A stretch of 6,801 nt of DNA from CAYYWP01 sp964475125 (GTDB taxonomy: Bacteria > Desulfobacterota > Binatia > HRBIN30 > CADEER01), in the NCBI GenBank assembly GCA_964475125.1, contig CAYYWP010000232.1:1-6801 (forward strand), written 5' to 3'. A model generated the notes under the pieces. The model was not told the DNA's origin and made no database searches. It saw only the letters and a program-made list of their open reading frames with translations. This document shows, in pieces, positions 1 through 6,287 of this stretch (its first letter is position 1; the number at the start of each line of letters is the position of its first letter). Made by a program: the position numbers and the translations under genes.

Positions 1-627
<627 letters not shown>

Positions 628-785
628 CAGCGCCCCCCGCCGGTCACAGACAATCGTGCGCCGTCGGCAGAGTCCCTTTCACTTTCGCCCAGGCCAGTCA
701 AGAATCCGTGCCGCACAGTTCGTTGACTCCCCTCCGTTCTCGGGTATAGCGTTCGACACGGCAGGGCGGTGGTGAGGGCGGAATC
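628..785. other. Divergent intergenic region between gap and the tol operon
   Basis: These 158 bases separate the two divergent start codons. The + strand side carries the tolQ promoter and ribosome binding site described separately. On the minus strand there is a TTGACT at 701-696, but I see no acceptable -10 hexamer 16-18 bases after it, so I do not call a gap promoter. No RNA gene or repeat is visible here. Confidence 0.6.
723..750 (+). promoter_or_regulatory. Sigma70-like promoter for the tol-pal operon
   Basis: A -35 element TTGACT (723-728, 5 of 6 matches to TTGACA) is followed after 16 bases by TATAGC (745-750, 4 of 6 matches to TATAAT). A start of transcription near 757 would give a leader of about 30 bases to the ATG at 786 and about 97 bases to the ATG at 854. 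It is the only convincing promoter upstream of tolQ. It is predicted from sequence only. Confidence 0.5.
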
Positions 786-851
786 ATGTCGTCGGAGACG
801 GCGGCGCCCCTGGGGGCGATGGCGGCGGTGGCGCTGACGGCGACCTGCTGA
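774..851 (+). CDS. 21-codon leader ORF with a good ribosome binding site, or the true 5' end of tolQ
   Basis: ATG at 786 is preceded by GAGGG (774-778) with a 7-base spacing, a good Shine-Dalgarno site placed just after the predicted promoter. The coding part, 786-851, gives a small Ala-rich peptide beginning MSSETAAPLGAMAAVALT and stopping at TGA 849-851, two bases before the tolQ ATG at 854. The tolQ frame upstream of 854 is open back to a TGA at 773-775 and reads GDLLT just before the annotated Met, which resembles the start of other TolQ proteins. Two readings are possible. One is a leader peptide translationally coupled to tolQ. The other is that this is the real N-terminus of TolQ, with one base missing from the sequence or a -1 frameshift. 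I favour the second, but the window alone cannot decide it. Confidence 0.4.
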   Translation, partial: EGGIMSSETAAPLGAMAAVALTATC

Positions 852-853
852 CG

Positions 854-1516
854 ATGGTGACGGGCTCCGGGCCCGTCGTGCAGGGTGTCCTCTACCTGCT
901 GGTGTTCTTCTCGGTGGCGAGCTGGGGGGTGATCCTCTACAAGGCGCGGCAGATCCGCGCCGCACGGCGCGCCTCGGACCGTTTCCTGGCCAGCTTCTGG
1001 GAGACCAAGAACCTCACCACGGTGCACGCCGCCAGTCAGGAGATGGCCGACAGCCCGGTCGCCCAGGTGTTTCGCGCCGGCTACCAGGAGCTCGTCCGCC
1101 TGACGCGCGCCAAGCGCCAGGCGGAGGATGCCCAGCTCAGCACCGATCTCGGCGGCGTCGCCAACGTCGAGCGCGCCATGCGCCGCGCCGCCACCCAGCA
1201 GCTCACGCACCTCGAGCGCGCCCTGACGTTCCTCGCCACCACCGCCAGCGCCACCCCCTTCATCGGCCTGTTCGGCACCGTCTGGGGCATCATGCATGCG
1301 TTTCTCGGCCTCAGCTCGACGCAATCATCGACCATCCAGGCCGTCGCTCCCGGCATCGCCGAGGCGCTGATCGCCACCGCCACCGGGCTGGCCGCGGCCA
1401 TTCCGGCCGTGGTCGCCTACAATTCCTTTTCGCGCCAGATCCGCGTCCTGTCGGCCGAGATGGACAACTTCGGCTTCGAGTTTCTCAACATCGCCGAGCG
1501 GCACTTTCTCAATTGA
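854..1516 (+). CDS. tolQ: TolQ, proton-channel subunit of the Tol-Pal motor
   Basis: TolQ is an inner-membrane protein of the ExbB/MotA/TolQ family. With TolR it converts proton flow into movement of TolA, which drives outer-membrane constriction at division. The 220-residue product has the three expected membrane segments: about 10-29 (VLYLLVFFSVASWGVILY), about 124-150, and about 168-190. The family signatures TPFIGLFGTVWGIMHAF (134-150) and APGIAEALIATATGLAAAIP (165-184) are nearly identical to E. coli TolQ. They include Thr142 and Thr175, which by alignment match the channel-lining T145 and T178. ATG 854 is the only standard in-frame start, but it has no clear Shine-Dalgarno sequence. The protein begins several residues short of relatives, with family-like residues DLLT encoded just upstream, so the annotated start may be too late. 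The gene stops with TGA 1514-1516, which lies inside the direct repeat TTGAAC flanking the downstream insertion. Confidence 0.96.
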   Translation: MVTGSGPVVQGVLYLLVFFSVASWGVILYKARQIRAARRASDRFLASFWETKNLTTVHAASQEMADSPVAQVFRAGYQELVRLTRAKRQAEDAQLSTDLGGVANVERAMRRAATQQLTHLERALTFLATTASATPFIGLFGTVWGIMHAFLGLSSTQSSTIQAVAPGIAEALIATATGLAAAIPAVVAYNSFSRQIRVLSAEMDNFGFEFLNIAERHFLN

Positions 1517-1654
1517 ACGGAAAAGAAAACACCTCACCACGAAGAGCACGAAGGCGATGAGGATTAGCACTTCAGGTATGTTCCAGCCGGGTATCCTTCG
1601 TGGTCTTCGTGCTGACGATTTCTTCTTTGCCGTACGTTCCAGTTCCGGTTGAAC
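1513..1654. repeat. 6-bp direct repeat TTGAAC flanking the tolQ-tolR insertion
   Basis: TTGAAC occurs at 1513-1518, where it contains the tolQ stop codon, and at 1649-1654, one base before the tolR ATG. The two copies bracket the CACGAAG inverted-repeat element exactly at the gene boundary. A 6-base match could arise by chance, but its position makes a target-site duplication the better explanation. Confidence 0.5.
1519..1648. mobile_element. 130-bp MITE-like inverted-repeat element between tolQ and tolR
   Basis: The left arm CACGAAGAGCACGAAGG (1538-1554) and the right arm CCTTCGTGGTCTTCGTG (1595-1611) are 17-base inverted repeats with one mismatch, separated by 40 bases. Each arm itself holds two copies of CACGAAG or its complement. 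Outside the arms, A-rich sequence on the left (AAAAGAAAA, 1521-1529) is matched by T-rich sequence on the right (TTTCTTCTTT, 1619-1628). The segment is bounded by TTGAAC at 1513-1518 and again at 1649-1654, as expected of a 6-bp target-site duplication. Removing the insert plus one TTGAAC would leave tolR starting 4 bases after the tolQ stop, the close spacing usual in this operon. From memory, CACGAAG-rich palindromes are scattered in many environmental genomes, but I cannot name a family. The element has no coding capacity of its own. Confidence 0.6.
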
Positions 1655-1655
1655 A

Positions 1656-2072
1656 ATGGCCTTCAGCCCGCAGCGCAACAACGAGGCGCTGTCGCAGATC
1701 AACGTCACCCCGCTGGTCGATGTCATGCTGGTGCTGCTGGTCATCTTCATGGTCACGGCGCCGATTCTGCACCAGGGCATCGACGTCAACCTGCCGAAGC
1801 TACAAGCGGGGGCGTTGCCCGGCGAGGACGTGCAGCTCGTCGTCTCCGTCACGGCCGGCGGCGCGGTGTACCTGAACGACACCAAGATGGCGGCGGCGGA
1901 GCTGCTCGCCAAGGTGCAGGCGATCGTGCGCGAGCGGCCGGATCGCAACGTCTACCTGCGGGCCGACGCCGCGGTGCCGTACGGCGAGGTGCTGCGCGTG
2001 ATCGGCGCGCTGCGTCAGGCCGGCGTGCAGAAGCTCGGCATGGTGACCGAGCCGCCGCCGCGAAGCGGATGA
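1656..2072 (+). CDS. tolR: TolR, inner-membrane motor subunit of Tol-Pal
   Basis: TolR belongs to the ExbD/TolR family. It pairs with TolQ in the inner membrane, and its periplasmic domain is thought to bind peptidoglycan when the motor is active. The 138-residue product has a short cytoplasmic tail, one membrane helix at about 20-38 (LVDVMLVLLVIFMVTAPIL) and a periplasmic domain. Asp22 in the helix corresponds to the essential proton-carrying D23 of E. coli TolR. The preceding motif SQINVTPLVDVM is diagnostic. The periplasmic part has the usual RNVYLRADAAVPYGEVLRVI stretch. Length is normal. No Shine-Dalgarno sequence lies before ATG 1656, where the upstream sequence AGTTCCGGTTGAACA is the edge of the inserted element. 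In the presumed ancestral arrangement tolR would have been coupled to the tolQ stop. It overlaps tolA by ATGA. Confidence 0.96.
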   Translation: MAFSPQRNNEALSQINVTPLVDVMLVLLVIFMVTAPILHQGIDVNLPKLQAGALPGEDVQLVVSVTAGGAVYLNDTKMAAAELLAKVQAIVRERPDRNVYLRADAAVPYGEVLRVIGALRQAGVQKLGMVTEPPPRSG

Positions 2073-3286
2073 CCTCGTCGTCCATTCCTGGGCTCGTCGC
2101 TCCGCGCGGCCTCGAACGCGGCCTGATCTGGACGATCGCGGTCTCCGCCGCCGCGCATGTCGGGCTGCTGGTCGTCCTGCTCACCGTGCCCGGCCACTTC
2201 CTCACCGTGCCGCGAGGGCTCGAGTCCTACAGCGTCGACCTGGTCGCGCCTGAAGTCGTGGGCGGAACCAACTTGGTCGTCGGCACGGCCCCGAAGCCCG
2301 CGCCACCGCCGCCCGCCCCCGTCGCCGTCGAGGCCCCGGCGCCGAAGCCCCCCGCGCCGGCCGAGCCCGCCCCGGCGGCCGAGCCCAAACCGCCGCCGGT
2401 CGAGCCGATCAAGGAAGCTCCGCTCGCCAAGGCGCCTGAGCCGCCACCGCCGCCCGCCAAGCCCGCGGAACCGAAGGTCGCGGAACCGAAGGTCGTGGCG
2501 CCGAAGGTCGTGGCGCCGAAGGTCGTGGCGCCGAAGGTCGTGGAGCCAAAAGCGGTGCAGCCCGTGCCCGAGGTGGTTGCCAAGAAGGCCGAGCCGCCGC
2601 CGCCGGCGCCGAAGCCGGCGCAGGCGGTAGAGGCCAAGCCGGCGGCGGCCGAGAAACCCGCCGCCAAACCCGCTGCGGTAGAGAAGCCTCTGCCGGCGAA
2701 GCCTGACAGGGTGCCGGCCGCGGCGAAACCCGCCACCGATGCCAAACCGGCGAAACCCGCGAAACCGGAACTGCAGGCGGCGGGGGCGACGAAACAGGAG
2801 CAGGCGATTGCCGCGGCGGTGCAACGCCGCGCCGAGCAGGTGAAAGGGGCGGCGGCGAACGCGGGTAGCGCCGCCGACCAGCGCATCGCCGCCGCGGTGC
2901 AGCGTCGCGCCGCGCAAGTGGAGGCGGCGAAGGAAACGGCAGCGGCCGGCGCGGTGGTTGGGGCGGGTCCCGGAACAGACGCCGGGGGGACGCCGGCGGA
3001 TCTCCAGTACATCCTCTATCAGGGCAAGATGAACGAGCGCGTCAAAGCCGCCTGGGCCTGGGCGGGCGCCAATCGAACCCTGCACGCGGTGGTCCAGTTC
3101 AACATCACCCCGGAGGGCGAGGTGCGCAACGTGCGCACCATCGAATCGAGCGGCGATGCCACGTTCGATGCCTCCGCCGAGCGCGCCGTGCGCGCCGTCA
3201 ACCCGCTCGACCCCGTACCGGAGAAGCACCGTGCGCTGTTCGCCACCGTCACAATGACCTTCCGAGCCAGCGACCTGGAGTCGTGA
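2069..3286 (+). CDS. tolA: TolA/TonB-type periplasm-spanning energy transducer
   Basis: This 405-residue protein is anchored in the inner membrane by residues about 18-41 and crosses the periplasm to reach TolB and Pal. The membrane helix has the SxxxH motif (Ser26, His30) by which TolA and TonB engage TolQ/TolR or ExbB/ExbD. SYSVDLV (53-59) follows the helix, as is common in this family. Residues about 73-240 are a long Pro/Ala/Lys/Glu-rich rod that includes a pentapeptide repeat (133-162). Two copies of QxIAAAVQRRAxQV lie at 245-258 and 271-284. The C-terminal domain (about 311-405) has a TonB_C/TolA fold signature: KMNERVKAAWAW, then VQFNITPEGEVRNVRTIESS. ATG 2069 overlaps the tolR stop as ATGA, so translation is probably coupled. 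An upstream in-frame start at 1649 would lie within tolR and is not credible. Position between tolR and tolB makes TolA, not TonB, the right name. Confidence 0.93.
   Translation: MTSSSIPGLVAPRGLERGLIWTIAVSAAAHVGLLVVLLTVPGHFLTVPRGLESYSVDLVAPEVVGGTNLVVGTAPKPAPPPPAPVAVEAPAPKPPAPAEPAPAAEPKPPPVEPIKEAPLAKAPEPPPPPAKPAEPKVAEPKVVAPKVVAPKVVAPKVVEPKAVQPVPEVVAKKAEPPPPAPKPAQAVEAKPAAAEKPAAKPAAVEKPLPAKPDRVPAAAKPATDAKPAKPAKPELQAAGATKQEQAIAAAVQRRAEQVKGAAANAGSAADQRIAAAVQRRAAQVEAAKETAAAGAVVGAGPGTDAGGTPADLQYILYQGKMNERVKAAWAWAGANRTLHAVVQFNITPEGEVRNVRTIESSGDATFDASAERAVRAVNPLDPVPEKHRALFATVTMTFRASDLES
2465..2554 (+). repeat. 15-bp tandem repeat encoding an (A/V)(E/A)PKV pentapeptide in TolA
   Basis: Six 15-base units lie end to end in frame. 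Two are GCGGAACCGAAGGTC (2465-2494), three are GTGGCGCCGAAGGTC (2495-2539) and the last is a degenerate GTGGAGCCAAAAGCG (2540-2554). They encode AEPKV twice, VAPKV three times and VEPKA, at TolA residues 133-162. Identical adjacent units suggest recent slippage or unequal crossing-over. As each unit is five codons, copy-number change would lengthen or shorten the periplasmic rod without breaking the frame. Confidence 0.9.
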
Positions 3287-4732
3287 ATGCGCGCTGCCGG
3301 CACCGACATTGGGGAACACCGACCGAGTTCGTGGGCAAGTCACCGGTCACCGGTCCGGTTACCGGTTACCGGTGACCAGTCACCAGTCACTGGTCACCGG
3401 TCCCTGGCCCCTGGTCACCGGTCCCTGATCCCTGGCCACCGGCCACTGGTCACCGGTTACGCCTCTCTCCTCCTCGCCCTTGTCCTGTCGTCGCCGGCCC
3501 TCGCAGAAGTTCGCTCCACCATCATCGGCCCGGGGGTGACGCGTTATCCGCTCGCCGTGCCGGCGCTCAAGCAGCTCACGCCGGGGGCCGGCGAGCGCTT
3601 CATCGCTGTGCTGGGGCGCGATCTCGAGCTCTCGGGTCTGTTTCGCGTCCTGCCGCGCGAAGCCTACATCGAGAGCTCCCAGACTTCGGGCGTCACCGCT
3701 GAGGCGATCAACTTCGACAACTGGAGTGTCCTCGGGGCGCTCGCCCTGGTGAAGGGCACGGCGGAGCGGCAGGGCAGCGAGCTCACCATCGAGGTGCGGC
3801 TGTTCGACGTCGGCCAGCGGCGCCAGCTCGCCGGCCGGCGCTTTCGCGGCGCCGCCGGCGATGAGCGGCGCATGGCCAACCGTTTCGCCGACGAGATCAT
3901 GAGCGTGTTCACCGGCGAGCGCGGGCCTTTCGACTCGCAGATCGCGTTTCTGTCGGTGCGCGGCGGGCGTTTCAAGGACGTCTATCTCATGAGCGCCGAC
4001 GGCGAGGACGTGCGCCGCCTCACCGACGAGCGCACGCTCAACTTGTCGCCCGCCTGGGGCCCGGGCGGACGCTCACTGGTGCTGACCTCGTACCGCAACC
4101 GCAACCCGGACCTGTTCTCCATCGCGCTGCCCGGCGGCACCTGGTCGCGCCTGTCGAACCTGCGCGGCCTCAACCTCGGCGGGCGCTGGTCACCCGACGG
4201 ACGTCAGCTCGCCGTGACGCTCGAATACGACGGCAACGCGGAGATCGCCATCCTCAACGCCGACGGCAGCCTGGCGCGCCGGCTCACCGATCACTGGGCC
4301 GTCGACGTCTCGGCCAGTTGGTCGCCCGATGGCCGCCAGCTCGTCTTCTGCTCCGATCGCGCCGGTTCGCCGCAGATCTACGTCATGGGCAGCGACGGCA
4401 GCGGGGTGCGGCGGCTGACCTCGGCCGGCACCTACAACACCTCGCCCGCCTGGTCGCCGAAGGGCGACCGCATCGCCTACGCGTCGCGCCTCGGCGGGCG
4501 CTTTCAGATCTTCACCGTCAAGGTTGACGGCACCGACGCCCAGCAGGTGACCAAGGTCGGCAGCAACGAGGATCCGAGCTGGTCGCCGGACGGCCGCTAC
4601 CTCGTCTTCAGCGCCAAACGCAACGGGGCGCAGACCTTGTACCTGTCGGATCTGTCCGGGGCACATGAAGCGCAATTGACCACCCGCGGGGGCGGTGATA
4701 CCTCTCCGGTGTGGTCGGGTTGGCTGGAGTGA
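3287..4732 (+). CDS. tolB: TolB, periplasmic beta-propeller of Tol-Pal, with a repeat-derived N-terminal extension
   Basis: TolB sits in the periplasm, binds Pal with its propeller and receives TolA through its N-terminal segment. The 481-residue product starts at ATG 3287, directly after the tolA TGA and 6 bases after a GGAG ribosome binding site (3277-3280). No other ATG, GTG or TTG lies in frame before the mature protein. The hydrophobic signal core is unusually far in, at residues 59-73 (ASLLLALVLSSPALA), with likely cleavage before Glu74. The mature start EVR matches E. coli TolB, and mature length (408) is normal. Residues 74 to about 185 are the N-terminal domain. From about 214 come six propeller blades with a regular 44-residue spacing, marked by Trp257, 301, 345, 389, 432 and 476, mostly in WSPDG motifs. 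Residues 19-57 are encoded wholly by the heptamer array (PVTGHRS-like peptide repeats). Whether this long pre-region is kept or removed with the signal peptide is inferred, not seen. Confidence 0.93.
   Translation: MRAAGTDIGEHRPSSWASHRSPVRLPVTGDQSPVTGHRSLAPGHRSLIPGHRPLVTGYASLLLALVLSSPALAEVRSTIIGPGVTRYPLAVPALKQLTPGAGERFIAVLGRDLELSGLFRVLPREAYIESSQTSGVTAEAINFDNWSVLGALALVKGTAERQGSELTIEVRLFDVGQRRQLAGRRFRGAAGDERRMANRFADEIMSVFTGERGPFDSQIAFLSVRGGRFKDVYLMSADGEDVRRLTDERTLNLSPAWGPGGRSLVLTSYRNRNPDLFSIALPGGTWSRLSNLRGLNLGGRWSPDGRQLAVTLEYDGNAEIAILNADGSLARRLTDHWAVDVSASWSPDGRQLVFCSDRAGSPQIYVMGSDGSGVRRLTSAGTYNTSPAWSPKGDRIAYASRLGGRFQIFTVKVDGTDAQQVTKVGSNEDPSWSPDGRYLVFSAKRNGAQTLYLSDLSGAHEAQLTTRGGGDTSPVWSGWLE
3341..3457 (+). 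repeat. Heptamer tandem array (consensus CACCGGT) inside the tolB reading frame
   Basis: The 117 bases consist of sixteen heptamers and one 5-base unit (CCGGT, 3355-3359). Typical units are CACCGGT, TACCGGT, CACCAGT, CACTGGT, CCCTGGC and CCCTGGT. Three heptamers make 21 bases, so the array encodes seven-residue peptide repeats such as PVTGDQS, PVTGHRS, LAPGHRS and LIPGHRP (TolB residues 19-57). The pattern resembles the short tandemly repeated heptamers described in cyanobacteria (STRR sequences) and similar arrays I recall from other genomes. The frame used by tolB has no stop in the array, while the other two frames contain TGA (3373-3375 and 3426-3428). Confidence 0.9.
3368..3401 (+). repeat. 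13-bp perfect hairpin within the heptamer array
   Basis: ACCGGTGACCAGT (3368-3380) and ACTGGTCACCGGT (3389-3401) are perfect inverted repeats around an 8-base loop. The stem lies 81 bases after the tolB start codon. It could fold in the tolA-tolB mRNA and affect its stability or translation. There is no T-run, so it is not a Rho-independent terminator. Confidence 0.75.
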
Positions 4733-4761
4733 CGGGTCGTCGCTCCGTGCGAGGGGTAGCG

Positions 4762-5292
4762 ATGCACAGGTGGGTTGGTTTGGTGGCGGTGGTGTCGGTG
4801 GCCTTGCTCGTGACCGGTTGTCCGACCAAGAAGAAGGGCGCCCTCGAAGGCGAGTCCGGCAGCGGCGGGTACGACGAGGAGTCGTTGGGCCAACAACAGG
4901 GCGGCGGCAGCCTGGATCTCGCGCAGCAGGGGAAGCCCGGCGACGACGGCCAGTCCGGGCCGCTGCGCGACGTGTACTTCGATTACGACTCCTTCGACCT
5001 CGATGAGACGGCGCGCCAGACCTTGCAGGACAACGCCGATTGGCTCAAAGAGCACCAGAGCGCGCGCATCGAGATCGAAGGGCACTGCGACGACCGCGGT
5101 ACGGTCGAATACAACCTCGCCTTGGGGGCCAAACGAGCGGCAGCGGTCAAGAACTACCTGGTCGCGCTCGGCATCGCGCGCGAGCGCATGACGACGATCA
5201 GCTACGGTGAGGAGCTACCGCTCTGTCACGAGGAGACGGAATCGTGTTGGAGTCGCAACCGGCGGGCTCATTTCGTCCAGGGCGCCAGCTGA
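4762..5292 (+). CDS. pal: Pal, peptidoglycan-associated outer-membrane lipoprotein
   Basis: Pal anchors the outer membrane to peptidoglycan and is the end target of the TolB-TolA cycle. ATG 4762 is chosen because GAGGGG (4751-4756) lies 5 bases upstream. A GTG at 4711 would overlap tolB and add 17 residues ahead of the signal sequence. The 176-residue product has a lipoprotein signal ending in the lipobox VTGC, with the lipidated Cys at residue 20. Pro at the next position, not Asp, suits sorting to the outer membrane. A Gly/Gln-rich flexible linker spans about 21-69, and the OmpA-like domain about 70-174. The peptidoglycan-binding motif is GHCDDRGTVEYNLALGAKRA. In it, Asp110 and Arg125 have the 15-residue spacing of the diaminopimelate-contacting pair in OmpA domains. 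Cys109, Cys155 and Cys162 are extra cysteines that E. coli Pal lacks in these positions. The final turn SRNRRAHF is typical. Confidence 0.95.
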   Translation: MHRWVGLVAVVSVALLVTGCPTKKKGALEGESGSGGYDEESLGQQQGGGSLDLAQQGKPGDDGQSGPLRDVYFDYDSFDLDETARQTLQDNADWLKEHQSARIEIEGHCDDRGTVEYNLALGAKRAAAVKNYLVALGIARERMTTISYGEELPLCHEETESCWSRNRRAHFVQGAS

Positions 5293-6119
5293 AGCAGTCA
5301 TCCTGGACGCTCGGCAGCCGGGCCACCGAGGGGCGCGCGGCTAGTGCTCGCGCGCGCGTCTTCCTCACGCCCCCGTTGCTCGTCTCGCTGGCCGCGGCCG
5401 TGGCGCTGGGCGGATGCGCGACCCGGGCCGACTTCGAGCTGCTGAAGGACGACGTCGGGGAGATGCGCGCCCACATCGCCGACCTGCAGGTGTCGGTCGA
5501 TGGGTTGAAGCGCAAGGTCGATACCGCCAGCGAGTCGGCCGGCCCGGCCGGCAAGCAGCGCCAGCTCGAGGACCGGCTGCGCCAGGCGGAACGCAAGCTG
5601 GCCGAGATCGAGAGCCAGCTCGCCGCCGGCGAGATGCCGGGCCCGGTCCTGCCGGGCGAAGGCGGACAGCCACCGGTGGCGCCGGTGCGCGTGCCCGGGA
5701 GCCCGGCGGCGGGGCTGGCCATGCCGCGCGAGCTGCAGTCGGGGACGCTGCCGGAGTCCTATCGCCGCGCCCTGCAGTTGCTCCGCGATGGTCAGTCGGA
5801 TCAGGCGGTGCAGGGCTTCCGCGACTTCCTCCGCGCCAACCCCAAGGCGCCGCTGGCCGGCAACGCCCAGTACTGGGTGGGCGAGGCGTACTTCGCGCAG
5901 GGCGACTACAATCGCTCGGTGATCGAGTTGAACGAGGTCCTGCTCAAGTATCCGCAGAACGAGCGCCTGCCCGGGGCGCTGCTGGCGCTCGCTTCGGCGT
6001 TCGAGAAACAGGGGGACAAGCTCGACGCCAAGCTGGTGCTGCAGAAGCTGATCAGCGAATACCCGAAGAGCGAAGAAGCCCAGGTGGCTCGGCAGCAGTT
6101 GCCGTCGCTCGGGGAATGA
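5244..6119 (+). CDS. cpoB: CpoB/YbgF, Tol-associated coiled-coil and TPR lipoprotein
   Basis: CpoB (YbgF) acts with TolA to coordinate outer-membrane constriction with septal peptidoglycan synthesis. The 291-residue product has, from the N-terminus: an unusually long basic pre-region (1 to about 43), a hydrophobic segment ending in the lipobox ALGGC with Cys58, a coiled coil (about 61-128), a Pro/Gly linker (about 131-167), and a TPR domain (about 168-285). The TPR domain holds repeats around SYRRALQLLRDGQSDQAVQ, QYWVGEAYFAQGDYNRSV and LLALASAFEKQGDKLDAK. GTG 5244 is supported by GAGGAG (5230-5235) upstream with about 8 bases of spacing, and lies within pal, giving a 49-base overlap. The only later in-frame option before the Cys with a usable hydrophobic stretch is TTG 5376, which would leave a signal with no positive residues. 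E. coli CpoB is a soluble periplasmic protein, so the lipobox suggests that this one is membrane-tethered. Confidence 0.9.
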   Translation: MLESQPAGSFRPGRQLKQSSWTLGSRATEGRAASARARVFLTPPLLVSLAAAVALGGCATRADFELLKDDVGEMRAHIADLQVSVDGLKRKVDTASESAGPAGKQRQLEDRLRQAERKLAEIESQLAAGEMPGPVLPGEGGQPPVAPVRVPGSPAAGLAMPRELQSGTLPESYRRALQLLRDGQSDQAVQGFRDFLRANPKAPLAGNAQYWVGEAYFAQGDYNRSVIELNEVLLKYPQNERLPGALLALASAFEKQGDKLDAKLVLQKLISEYPKSEEAQVARQQLPSLGE

Positions 6120-6221
6120 GGAGAGAAGATAGGTTGTTAGGTTGTTACGCTGTTAGGCTGTTAGGGGATCCGAAGTTCGGTCTCGCCTCCACACCTCCGA
6201 TCGCTTGACGACCCGTTGAAA

Positions 6222-6270
6222 AACGCATTCCGCTCACCCTTCGACGGGCTCAGGGTGAGCGGAATGCGTT
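6222..6270 (+). repeat. 19-bp perfect hairpin with an 11-base loop
   Basis: The stem is perfect: 6222-6240 pairs with 6252-6270 around the loop TCGACGGGCTC (6241-6251). The segment CCCTTCGACGGGCTCAGGG is a form of a palindrome that, from memory, is dispersed in many proteobacterial and environmental genomes. On the minus strand the stem runs straight into TTTTT (complement of 6219-6223), so it could terminate transcription coming from the right. On the + strand no T-run follows. Confidence 0.9.
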
Positions 6271-6287
6271 GCGGCATAAGCACTCCC

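Noticed and set aside
673..701. Promoter for gap on the minus strand starting from TTGACT at 701-696
   Set aside because: No sequence resembling TATAAT is found 15-19 bases downstream, so only half of the signal is present.
698..1324. Minus-strand open frame opposite the tolQ start region
   Set aside because: It is a low-complexity Gly/Ala/Glu/Arg product over a gene with strong family identity on the + strand, and it would cover the tolQ promoter.
1649..2068. Upstream start at 1649 for tolA
   Set aside because: This part lies within tolR in another frame and translates to Arg/Gly-rich sequence. The ATGA overlap at 2069 and the membrane segment right after it fit TolA.
2015..3343. Long minus-strand open frames opposite tolA (also 2227-3012)
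   Set aside because: They are Arg/Gly- or Ala/Gly-rich shadows created by the Pro/Ala/Lys-rich, GC-rich tolA sequence and have no recognisable domain or start signal.
3368..3401. Rho-independent terminator between tolA and tolB
   Set aside because: The hairpin lies inside the tolB frame and no T-run follows. It is explained by the symmetry of the heptamer units.
3341..3457. CRISPR array
   Set aside because: The units are 7 bp and contiguous, with no spacers and no cas genes nearby.
4711..4761. GTG 4711 as the start of pal
   Set aside because: It overlaps the end of tolB and puts 17 extra residues before a normal lipoprotein signal, while ATG 4762 has GAGGGG 5 bases upstream.
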